Positions 44,206 through 53,358 of a stretch of DNA of 64,000 bases are shown here, piece by piece (position 1 is the first letter of the stretch; each line of letters opens with the position of its first letter). This DNA comes from Saprospiraceae bacterium (GTDB taxonomy: Bacteria > Bacteroidota > Bacteroidia > Chitinophagales > Saprospiraceae): the NCBI GenBank assembly GCA_016715405.1, contig JADKAE010000001.1, forward strand, positions 186,001 to 250,000, in the 5' to 3' direction. The translations under genes were made by a program, and so were the position numbers. The notes under the pieces were generated by a model. That model did not search any database, was not told the DNA's origin, and was given only the letters and a program-made list of their open reading frames with translations.

Positions 44206-47200
44206 TTAATTCCTCAGACTATCCGGCATCTGCGGAGCGGTATCCTCCAGCAAATGGGGGCCGAACATCTCCTCCAGTTTCTTTACAAAATCGTCGTCTT
44301 TGGCTCTGCGTGCTTCCGCGATGATATTTTCCATCGTCTGGTAGGCGAGGCGGTAGTCCGTTTCGTAGCTTTTCAGTGTATCTGAATCGAGTGAATCGAG
44401 GTATTCCAGCAGATCCTGGGTATTGGCAGCCAGGATTTCCAGGTGCGGCTTGGCTTTGTCGTAGGCTTCGGCTTGGAAATACACGGCCAGCATATACATG
44501 GCGCGGTAGTCGTAGGGGAAGTTCATATTGGGATACACCTCGAAGTACTTGTCGATCAGCTTGTTCGCTTCGTCTTTTTTGCCCTGGCGCAGCAATTCGA
44601 AAGCGGTGCGGCGCATGGAGAGCTGGATACTCTGCACGCTGGGCAGGTAGCTTTTATCGACATACAATTTGTGCTTATCGAAGTTGCCCCATTTGAATTT
44701 GGTCATCACATTTTCGTACACCTTGTCAGCTGCTACCGATCCGTTGCCGATCATGCCGTATTGGGGGTCGGTGACGCCGCGTTTGGGGGTGATTCGCAGG
44801 CCCAGGCCTTCCAGTTGCATAAAATCGTTCATGCCGAACATCTTGTCGTCGCGACAGGTAACGGCGAAGTAGATAGGACGCTCCCAAAGGTTAGAAGCGA
44901 TGATATCCAGCACGGCGAGGTCGTCTTTGATCAATTGCTCGCCATCGATGCGCAAGGGTATGCGATCCACAATGGAGTCTTGTGCAGTGATCAGGCCGGC
45001 GGCGATAGCCTGTTGTCTATCCACCGGGAGGAACAGGTTTTTGGAAGGCAGGTAGCTCTCGAGGGTGCGGCCGCGGCCTGCCGACAGCGGGTGGTCTTCG
45101 CCGACGAATTGCAGGGCGGATTTCAGCGACATTGCCTGGTCGGCGCCGCCCGGGTTGTAGTAGAATACCTGGTTGCGCTTGCGGCCCCGGTATGCATCTG
45201 ACGGGATCGTCATCTTTATGGGCGCCGAGTTATTCACCTTGCGTCGCAGCAGGTCGATATACCAGTCGACGGCAATGAGGCTGAGGTTAACCACGCGCAC
45301 GTCGGTGCGGATGCCTTCTACTTCCTGGGCGTACCACAAGGGGGTAGGTGTCGTTGTCGCCGTAAGTAAATATAATGGCGTTTTCCTCGCAAGAATTGAG
45401 GAAGTTGCTGGCATAGTCGCGGAGCCTTTGTGCAGGCGGCGGCTGTGGTCGTCGAAAATTCTCGAAGCCCATCAATACCGGCGCCGTCAGCACCAATACG
45501 GAAGCCAGGACGGCCATCACAGGGCCGCTACCTTGCAGGCGGGTACGTGCAAATTCGGCAATAGCCAGCACGGCCATGCCAATCCATATACAGAAGGTAA
45601 AAAACGAGCCCACCAATACGTAGTCGCGCTCGCGAGGTTCGTTCGGCGGCTGGTTCGAGTAAATGATAATACCGATACCCGTGATGATAAACATGCCGAG
45701 GATAGCCATAGCATCCTCGGAGCGGCGGCGGAAGTGGAACAGCAAACCTATTATGCCGAATAGGAATGGCAAGCCGTAATACTTATTGCGGGCCGGGTTT
45801 TCCTCTGCCACTTTGGTTAATTCGTTTTGGTTGCCCAGGCGCATGGCGTCGAAAGCTTTGATGCCGGTTATCCAGTGGCCGCTCGACTTATCCCAGGGGG
45901 CAAAACCCTGGTCGCCGTTTTGGCGGCCTGAGAAATTCCACATAAAATAGCGCCAATACATCCAGCCGATCTGATAGCGCATCATATAGCTGATATTGTC
46001 AAGCCCGTTGGGGCGACCGGGAGGCAGGGCGGCTTCGGGGTTGAGGCCCATCCATTGCTTGTACGAGTCGGGGCGGTTTTGGGTATTGTCGCCCATACGC
46101 GGAAGCAGCGTTTTGTCGCTGTCATTGTATTCCAGGGTGATCTTGTAGTCGGTGTATTCGTATTTGTCGCCTACCCGGCCGTAGCGGTCTTCGATTTTGG
46201 TATCGATAGGTTCGGCGTTAAATTGGGGCCGCGCAGCAGTGCCCGTTCGCCGTATTGTTCGCGGTTGATGTAGGGTATCAGGCGCATGGCGTCGGTGGGC
46301 GCGTTCATATTCACCGGCGGGTTAGTATTGGCGCGAATGACGACCACTCCTATTATTGAGAACGAAATAGCCAGCAATGCCGCGCCAATCGTCAGATTTT
46401 GTATGGCACTATTTTCTTTGATATGGGCGTAACGCAATAACCCGACAATAATGCCGGCCACGATCAGCAGGGTAGGAATAAGTCCCGTATGGAATGGCAG
46501 GCCGAAGGAATTTACCATCAGCAGTTCCATTTTACTCCACAACATCGGGATACCTACGATGATCAGTTTTTGGGTAGCTACAATGAGCAGTACACCGACA
46601 GCGGCGGCGGCGGCCATTCCCAAAAAGGTATGGTTTTTATATTTTTTAAAATAATAAAACAGCGCCAGCGCGGGGAAGGTGAGCAAGCTCAGCAAGTGAA
46701 CGCCGATAGAAAGGCCGGCCACATACACCGTCAGTAACAACCAGCGGTCGTGTTGGGGGTTGTTGGGCAGGCTGTACCATTTTACCGTAGACCACAAGGT
46801 CAGTGCAGTGAAAAAGGTAGACATGGCGTATACTTCACCTTCTACTGCCGAAAACCAGATGGAGGTGCTAAAAGCGGTAGCCAAACCTGCTACGATGCCG
46901 GCGCCGGCCAGTGCGATATCCTGGCCGCTTTGCAATTCGTTGCTGCGGCCTGCCAGTGCCAGGCGTCCCAACATGATGGTGATCCAACAAACCAGGGCGG
47001 CGGTTAAAGCGGTGCAAATTCCCGACATGAGGTTGACGGAAAAGGCGATGTTTTCCGGGTTGTCAGAAACGAGCGTAGCCACCCAGGTAAAAAGGCGGCC
47101 AACTAACACGAAAAAGGGAGCTCCCGGAGGGTGTACTACCTGAAGTTTGTAAGCGCCGAGGATGAATTCGCCGCAATCCCACAAACTACCTGTTCGTTCT

Positions 47201-47280
47201 GCTGAAAAATAATAAACCGTCAGGGCGATAGCAAAAACGAGCCACCCCGCGATTTTATGCAACAAGTTAGATGATCCCAT
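44206..47280 (-). CDS. DUF2723 polytopic membrane protein (two frameshifts)
   Basis: About 1024 residues when repaired, in pieces 47280-46171, 46096-45287 and 45414-44206. The N-terminal half has about 10-12 hydrophobic helices with the DUF2723 signatures GSLWDCGEF and VHPPGAPFF; the acidic residues resemble those of PMT-type glycosyltransferases. The C-terminal part has TPR-like helices. Breaks: GGGG to GGGGG at 46225-46228 (restores RGPQFNAEPIDTKIED) and five G to four at 45340-45344 (restores NDTYPLWYAQEVEGIR). A minus-7 box TACCTTTG (minus strand 47335-47328) precedes it. Conserved in Bacteroidota; function unproven, perhaps surface glycosylation. Confidence 0.88.
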
Positions 47281-47351
47281 TGGGTAAAGGTTTTCGAATG
47301 TCGATATGTGCTGTTTTACAAGAACTGCAAAGGTAAAAAAAAATTTCAGAG

Positions 47352-47900
47352 CTAATCTTTGGGTAAACTTTGATAGATAGCAATAAAAACGAGGGCCATT
47401 TTCATGGGCAAGTCAATGCTGGGGTCGAGTTCGTCTTCGATTATCCAGTCGCGGGGGTCGCCCTCCCAGGCGGTATAGATGGAAAAATAGCCGTGGTCGG
47501 AGTCTCTGATAGCCCACAAGTCGCTGGTATTGCCATACCGGCTGCTGAGGGTGAATTGCCGGTCGTTATCAGAGATACGCCACTCGCGGAAATCACTTTT
47601 GAAGAGGGTTCGCGCCGAGATGATGCGATTGTCGCCCCTGATCTCCCATTCGTTGGGGTCTTCATTCCACTTTAGCCTGATTTGGCCGGTAGATTCTCCC
47701 AGGCGGTATTCCCATTCGGTCCAATTGTCGAGGTTGGTCCAGCGCAGGCGCAATTCGCCGGGTTCTTCTTCCTCTTCGGCAAAAACGATCCATTCGCCAA
47801 AAGAATCGCTCCAGCGGGTAGCTATTCCCGATAGTTGTTGTGCCTCAGCACGCCATGTACAAATGAGCAATAAAACTAACAGGCAGGTTTTGTATGTCAT
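47352..47900 (-). CDS. Exported hypothetical protein, Trp-rich repeats
   Basis: A 182-residue protein from the ATG at 47900, chosen because it begins a good signal peptide (MTYKTCLLVLLLICTWRAEA); the longer frame adds 18 unlikely residues. I do not recognise the family. The mature part repeats a Trp/Arg/Asp pattern about every 20 residues (RWSDSFGEW, RWTNLDNWTEWEYRL, KWNEDPNEWEIRGD, DFREWRISDND, SDLWAIRDSD, DPRDWIIEDE), suggesting short antiparallel beta repeats. An acidic EEEEEPGE stretch is present. Stands alone between the DUF2723 and CotH genes. Confidence 0.7.
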   Translation of the reverse strand: MTYKTCLLVLLLICTWRAEAQQLSGIATRWSDSFGEWIVFAEEEEEPGELRLRWTNLDNWTEWEYRLGESTGQIRLKWNEDPNEWEIRGDNRIISARTLFKSDFREWRISDNDRQFTLSSRYGNTSDLWAIRDSDHGYFSIYTAWEGDPRDWIIEDELDPSIDLPMKMALVFIAIYQSLPKD

Positions 47901-47968
47901 TGCGTGGAATGGTTGTGGAATGGTTATAGTTAAATAACGCATTTTCAATGACAAATGTACGTAATCGT

Positions 47969-50312
47969 CTATAATATCCCTCTATTGCGCAGGTAGAGCA
48001 TGAATAAGGCGAGTAAGAAAACGGCGGCAGCCACCCCGATTTGTATCCATTGGGCCTGGGCGCCCTGTATACTGCTCTCCACATAGTGCGGATTAGGCAG
48101 GTTGGGCGAGCCCGTGCCGAGGCGTTGTTCCCAATTGCCTGGATCGCTGTTGTCGAGCGTAGGCAGCAACAAGCTTAAGGTGAATACGGTGTCAAGAGGG
48201 GGAATGTCGTACCCAATACTATCTACTGCAGCGCCGAGGCTGGAAAAGAGCGCGAGGGTTTCTGTGCGTTTGTGGAGACCGAAACCGAGCCCGCCGATGA
48301 CGTTGTAGGCCTCCGGGAAATTGCGGATAAACTTGCTACCGTCGCGGCAAACGACCAGGTAGTCTTTGGGCGCAATCCGCACATCGGGGAATATGAACTC
48401 GTTTTTGCCGTCGGTGAGCACCCAGTTGTGCAAGGGCACTTCTTCGTCGCTGTGGTTGTAGAGCTCTATCCAGTCGCCGGTGCGCTTGTTATTGGCGCAA
48501 ATTTCGTTGATCATGACTTTGTTGGCGAGGGGATCTTCAAAACGTTCAAAACGAGCTTTGATGAAGTATTTTTTTTGCCGGAGCGAAAGGCTGAATTCGC
48601 GCCGATCTTCGGATACCGGCACTCCCTCCCAGCCGGTGAACCGGTAGCCATAGTCGGGCACGGCCTTTATAGAGATGGGATAGCGTTCGAAGTATACCCC
48701 TTGAAAATACCGGTCGCGAACGCGCACATGGTCGTTGATTAAAATGGTCCCCCCCGTAGAGGCTAAGGCTTCTACCTGGCGCAGCGCGCCGGTGTTGAAT
48801 TTTTCCATGATGTGCATGCGCATATAGCGCGGGCGCTCTTGTGCGAAAGTGCGCAACACGTCAACCTGGTCGTTCCATTTAGATGCGCTCAGGTTCCAGC
48901 GTTGCAGGTGGCGCGGCATCTCGGGTTCGAGGTTGAAATAAAAATCGTCGATGCGGTTCAACACCCGGTCTACGGCAAAGGTGGTATTGAGGTGGTCGGC
49001 AAAGCGATTTACAAAGTCAGTTTTAAATTGCTTGTTTTCCAGCAATTCGCGAAGCAAAAAGGTACTCCAGGGTGGGTTGGGCCAATACGGGCCGTTGGGC
49101 TTGGTGTGAAATGCCAGGCTATTATTTCTGTAGGCTTTTTTCGTTTGCAGTCCGAAACCCCAGTCGGTATCGTAGAGTATCCAACGCCAGCGACCGCCGG
49201 TCGTGCGGGGACGCCAGTATTTGATATTGCCGCGGCATCCTGGTTGTCGTAAAATATCTGTGCGATCTGGTAGTCCATGAAGTTGTCTACCTCCATCAGC
49301 TTTTGCACATAGGCGTAGTTGGCGGAATCGCGTAGTCCTTTTTTTTCTATAAAAGAAAGCATGTGCCGGTAATGGCGGATACTGCCCCGGCGCACAAGAC
49401 CTTTGTGTTCGAGCAGGTCGATGCTGTCTTTGTCTACGTCGTGGTGGTCGGCGATAAAAAATCGGTTGACCTTTTCACGGATGTTGTAGATACCCCAGTA
49501 TTTGCCGTTGATGTATACGTGCACGGGGCGGTAGGCTTGTTTGTCGATATCGACTTCGTCGAGCAGGCCGGTCATGAAGGCGTCGCGAAAATGCGTTTTG
49601 CCAAAATCGCTGCCGCTGTTGCGCAGCTCCATGAACTTGATATCCTTTGGGCCCTCTTCGCCAAAAAGGATGGTCGAAGCGCGATTCGCCGAAGCGTTTG
49701 CGGGCTACCAGGGCCAGTGACTTCTGGGGAAAGAGCCGGCTCATGCCCCCGAAAAGACGCATACCCGTCAGGCTACTGTGCACCAGTTTGCCGTCGCTTT
49801 CAATAATGTCGATGTGGACGGGAATTTCTTTGCGGCTCCAGAAGTTGGCGCCAGGTTTGTGCCAAAGGGTGTCGCGCACAGCGGCGCCCTGCATAAATAA
49901 ACCTTTCTGTGGATCGAATAAAAATTCGTCGGTTACGCCGATGGATACGACGGGAAATGTAGTAGCGGGTTCGTCAATCAGATAGGTTTGTCCGCATAGC
50001 AGGCTTTTTGCCGTCCAGATAGGCAACGGCGCGCACTACGCTGGTTGTAGAGACGTAAAAAGGGCCTTCGTAAGTCAGGGACCGGGGCGAGGGCGAGCTG
50101 CCGTCGAGGGTGTAATAAATCGCAGCGCCCGGGCAAATGAGTTTCACTTCTACGCCTTGTTCGTAAAAACCACCCTGCGGCGCAAAAAGCAACTCGAGCG
50201 GCGCGTCGTCCTGCCCGGGTTTGCTTTGCTGTGCCACAGCGTACAGGCTGAGCAGGGCCAATAATGCGATTAAGGTGGTTCTCTTCAAGGTGTCAGATCG
50301 ATTTTTGGTCAA
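47969..50312 (-). CDS. CotH kinase-like surface protein with lamin-tail domain (three frameshifts)
   Basis: About 780 residues when repaired, in pieces 50312-49974, 50026-49475, 49632-49009 and 49057-47969. Order: signal peptide; a chitobiase-C-like domain (YYTLDGSSPSPRS); CotH kinase-like core (MRLFGGMSRLFPQKSLAL; DEVDIDKQAYRPVHVYINGKYWGIYNIREK in two parts; DNFMDYQIAQIFYDNQD); a lamin-tail domain (MINEICANNKRTGDWIELYN, NWVLTDGKNEF); and a C-terminal transmembrane helix (VAAAVFLLALFMLYL). Breaks: T-run 50005-50009, A-run 49663-49667 (each one base long) and CC at 49230-49231 (one short). CotH kinases phosphorylate surface proteins; kinase residues not checked. Confidence 0.84.
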
Positions 50313-50450
50313 CGACTTTTTATTGTCGCCTTGGGTGTATACTATTTTGTGGGCGAAAAGTTACATTAACTACGGATTTTGATAACAATCGAGTTGTAAT
50401 CTAAAACTGGAAATAGCCCTGCTTTATTACATTTTGCTGATATTAAGCGC

Positions 50451-51254
50451 TCAATGTTGTTGTACTACAACCACATTTGCAGGCGCTGCAATTCCCTCCC
50501 GATCAAAGGCTATTTTGATATGTTCGTGCATATAAAAATAGGTATCCCAATAATGGGCGCTATCACACCAGGGACGAACGGCAAAAACATACCTATCGGG
50601 GTTGAGTTCCGTAACGAGAATATCAACGGGTTTAGATTTAAGTACCATCGGGCAGTTATCGGCTACTTGCTGGATGGTGGCCCGCACGGTGTCTATAGAA
50701 TTTCTGGTTCCCACACCAAACGCCATGTCTACCCTTATTTCGCCTTGTCCACTTATATTGGTGATGATATTGGAGGTAACCAGACCGTTGGGTATGATAA
50801 TCTTTTTATTGTCGGGGGTACGCAATACCGTATTGAATACGCCGATTTCTTCTACATTTCCGGTTTGTCCGCCGCCGATACTTACTAATTCTCCTACTTT
50901 GTATGGTTTGAAAATTAATAATAATACGCCGCTGGCAAAATGCCCGATACTGCCCTGCAAAGCCAGGCCGATTGCGAAAGCCAAGGCGCTGAAAATTGCG
51001 ATAAAGGAAGTGGTTTCTATGCCAAACATACCTGCGATGCTGAGCAAAAGCATTATTTTCAGGCCTGCATTCACCAATGATCGAAGGAAAGGCTTCACAT
51101 TGGCATCAAAACTTCTTGCGGCCATGGATTTGTCCACCAAACGCGTGAACCACCCAATAAGCTGTAAACCAATAACAAGCGTGAGCAATGCCAGAAGTAC
51201 CTTGGGTGCGTAGGCCACAAACATAGAGGTAAGCAGGTCGATGTACTTTTCCAT
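50451..51254 (-). CDS. mscS: Small-conductance mechanosensitive channel, MscS family
   Basis: A 267-residue MscS-like channel. Three hydrophobic helices (about residues 15-37, 65-85 and 90-110) are followed by the pore-lining and beta-domain signature GLALQGSIGHFASGVLLLIF and KPYKVGELVSIGGGQTGNVE, then IPNGLVTSNIITNISGQGEI and an alpha-beta C-terminal domain. Such channels open on sudden osmotic downshift to release solutes. Length is typical. Divergent from the GH1 gene across 91 bp. Confidence 0.92.
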   Translation of the reverse strand: MEKYIDLLTSMFVAYAPKVLLALLTLVIGLQLIGWFTRLVDKSMAARSFDANVKPFLRSLVNAGLKIMLLLSIAGMFGIETTSFIAIFSALAFAIGLALQGSIGHFASGVLLLIFKPYKVGELVSIGGGQTGNVEEIGVFNTVLRTPDNKKIIIPNGLVTSNIITNISGQGEIRVDMAFGVGTRNSIDTVRATIQQVADNCPMVLKSKPVDILVTELNPDRYVFAVRPWCDSAHYWDTYFYMHEHIKIAFDREGIAAPANVVVVQQH

Positions 51255-51345
51255 TCTTTATTAGCTGTTTTAGGTTGTTAATGCATATTCAGACGGACTA
51301 AAGCGCGTAAGTCACGTGCCGATTTTAAACAAAATTAACTACTTT

Positions 51346-52620
51346 ATGCCAGCCTTTACCTTTCCTGATGATTTCCTCTGGGGCGCAGCAGCTTCAGCTT
51401 ACCAGACAGAAGGAAGCAACATCCACAATGACTGGCACGACGCCGAACGGAAGGAACAGCAAAAGCCCCCCGGCAAACGCCGCCTGGCCGAATGCTGCAG
51501 CGACGCCTGCGACCACTGGAACCGCTACGAAGAAGATTACGACCTGGCGCTCGAAATGGGCATTCAAATGCACCGCCTGTCGATAGAATGGTCGCGCATT
51601 TTTCCCGCCGAAAACGAGGTAGACCGCGATGCTATCGCCCAATACCGGGCTATGATGGAGGCGCTGCACAGCCGCGGCATCAAGGTGATGCTGTGCCTGC
51701 ACCATTTTACCATTCCGCGTTGGGTACTTGCACAGGGTGGCTTTGAAAATCGCCGGCTGTTTATGACCCACTTCGAGCGCTATCTCGAGACTATCGTGCC
51801 GGCGGTCGGCGACCTGGTCGACTACTGGCTGCCTATCAATGAACCCAATGTGGTGCCGCTGGCGGGTTTTTTCGGCAAGTTGTTCCCTCCTTTTAAAGCC
51901 AATTTCCTGGCTTTTGTGAAGGTGTACCGCACCTTTTTTACCATGCACGCCAGGAGTTACCGCGTGATCAAGGCCCATTTTCCCGAGGCGCCGGTGGGTG
52001 TGGCGTTTGCGTTTATGCACTTTCAGCCCTACAATCCCGGCAACATAATGCACCGCTGGGGCGCCGCTTTTGCCAACCGGGCGGCCAATCTTTGCTTTTT
52101 TGAAGCCGTGAAAACAGGCCGCATCGGCTTCCCGCTCGGCCTGGGCGATACGATACCCGAGCTGCGTGGCGCCATGGATTTTGTGGGGCTCAACTATTAC
52201 ACTACGCTTTACATGAAAGGCCTGCGACCTGTGGAGAAAAAGCCGGGCGACCTGGTCACTGATATGGGCTGGATTTTATACCCGCATGGCATCTACGAAA
52301 TCCTGCAATACCTGGGACGCAGCATCGATCTGCCGATTATCGTCACCGAAAACGGCGTGGCCACTACCGATGAAAATTTCCGCATCCAATACCTGGAAGC
52401 GCACTTACGCCAGGTGCACCGCGCTATTGAGGAGGGCGTGCCGGTAAAAGGCTATATGTGCTGGTCGCTGACCGACAATTTCGAGTGGCAGCACGGCTAC
52501 AAGATGCGGTTTGGGTTGATTCACGTGGATTTTGCCACGCAACAACGCACCATCAAGGCAGGGGGAAGATGGTATGGGGGGGTAATCCGGGAGAATGGAT
52601 TTTTGATGTTGGATGTTTGA
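51346..52620 (+). CDS. Family 1 glycoside hydrolase (beta-glucosidase-like)
   Basis: A 424-residue GH1 enzyme without signal peptide, acting on beta-linked gluco- or galacto-sides in the cytoplasm. The N-terminal FPDDFLWGAAASAYQTEG is the GH1 signature; catalytic acid/base Glu in LPINEPNVV (about residue 168); nucleophile Glu in IIVTENGVA (about 335); WSLTDNFEWQHGY near the end. I chose the ATG at 51346 over the in-frame GTG at 51316 because it gives the family start. The last codons (FLMLDV and stop) fall inside a word repeat (52597-52626), so the C-terminal six residues may have been altered by it. Confidence 0.93.
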   Translation: MPAFTFPDDFLWGAAASAYQTEGSNIHNDWHDAERKEQQKPPGKRRLAECCSDACDHWNRYEEDYDLALEMGIQMHRLSIEWSRIFPAENEVDRDAIAQYRAMMEALHSRGIKVMLCLHHFTIPRWVLAQGGFENRRLFMTHFERYLETIVPAVGDLVDYWLPINEPNVVPLAGFFGKLFPPFKANFLAFVKVYRTFFTMHARSYRVIKAHFPEAPVGVAFAFMHFQPYNPGNIMHRWGAAFANRAANLCFFEAVKTGRIGFPLGLGDTIPELRGAMDFVGLNYYTTLYMKGLRPVEKKPGDLVTDMGWILYPHGIYEILQYLGRSIDLPIIVTENGVATTDENFRIQYLEAHLRQVHRAIEEGVPVKGYMCWSLTDNFEWQHGYKMRFGLIHVDFATQQRTIKAGGRWYGGVIRENGFLMLDV

Positions 52621-52626
52621 TGTTGG
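52595..52626. repeat. TGATGTTgGATGTT word repeat at a gene end
   Basis: ATTTTTGATGTTGGATGTTT followed by GATGTTGGG, the same words as at 30051-30090. It encodes the final residues and stop (52618-52620) of the glycoside hydrolase. No inverted arm is visible here. Confidence 0.65.
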
Positions 52627-52642
52627 GTTGGAAATTTACCTT

Positions 52643-53233
52643 CTAATCTATATTTAGGATGCTATCAATTTTACTTTTCAGTTTGTCATAAGACACACTG
52701 CTTGTCAGGTTTTGAAGCGATTTTAGTCCTATGGTTTTTCTTTCATCACCGAGCGCTAAAGTCGAAAGAACATAGAACTCCCATTGATCAATACTGAGGG
52801 GATTTATTGATTCTTGGTTTTTATGATGAAGTAAGCAAAAAACGTAGACATCAACATGTCTTTTTGACTCTTTTGCTAGCTCATTAGATTCCTTATCCCA
52901 AGCTTTAGATGGTTTTATTGAAAAAATGATATTTGAGTAATCCTTTTGCGCCCAAGACTGTATATAGGCAGAAGATTTGACCTCGATTTTTATTCCATTT
53001 GGGGTTTCAAGGTCAAAAGCGCCCCATTCGTTTCTAGTATTATTTTTAACAAGATCCAAAGCCGTTGCAACGATAAATTCAGCAAAGATGCCCCGTGTTG
53101 CATTGCTCAATATATCTGAAACGCTCCATTTCCAAAAATCTAGTAAATTATAACCAATTGGGTTATCATAAAAAGTAAGAGTTTCTTCTCCTGTTTTTAA
53201 AGCGGCCTGAATTGATTTCAACTGTTCATTCAT
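52643..53233 (-). CDS. PD-(D/E)XK nuclease-like protein
   Basis: A 196-residue protein. ATRGIFAEFIVATAL (about 46-60), then WGAFDLETPNGIKIEVKSSA (about 71-90) fits the nuclease core E-x(n)-D-x(n)-E-x-K, followed by an S/QSW segment. VDVYVFCLLHHKNQESINPL and WEFYVLSTLAL are shared by standalone restriction-endonuclease-like proteins in Bacteroidota (recognised by pattern only). AT-rich compared with flanking genes, with no methyltransferase nearby, so it may be a lone restriction or defence nuclease. Starting ATG at 53233 gives MNEQLKSIQAALKTGEETL. Confidence 0.7.
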   Translation of the reverse strand: MNEQLKSIQAALKTGEETLTFYDNPIGYNLLDFWKWSVSDILSNATRGIFAEFIVATALDLVKNNTRNEWGAFDLETPNGIKIEVKSSAYIQSWAQKDYSNIIFSIKPSKAWDKESNELAKESKRHVDVYVFCLLHHKNQESINPLSIDQWEFYVLSTLALGDERKTIGLKSLQNLTSSVSYDKLKSKIDSILNID

Positions 53234-53279
53234 ATCACTGTATTTAATCGCACCTATAATTATTAGGACATAAACATAG

Positions 53280-53340
53280 CATGAAAAGAGGGAGGCAAGG
53301 TGATCCCTCCCTCTCTCCCTCCCTCCCTCTCACACTCAAA
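53280..53340 (-). repeat. GGGAG-type purine element (reverse orientation)
   Basis: On the minus strand GAGTGTGAGAGGGAGGGAGG then GAGAGAGGGAGGGATC, followed about 10 bases on by TTGCCTCCCTC, a short inverted arm. It lies 20-80 bases after the stop of the minus-strand FG-GAP gene (53359). The rest of the 53234-53358 gap is featureless. Confidence 0.55.
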
Positions 53341-53358
53341 CTATGACAATCACGTAGC

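Noticed and set aside
42052..50312. Programmed ribosomal frameshifting in several genes
   Set aside because: The breaks occur in different runs and directions, without slippery heptamer plus structure; sequence error explains them better.
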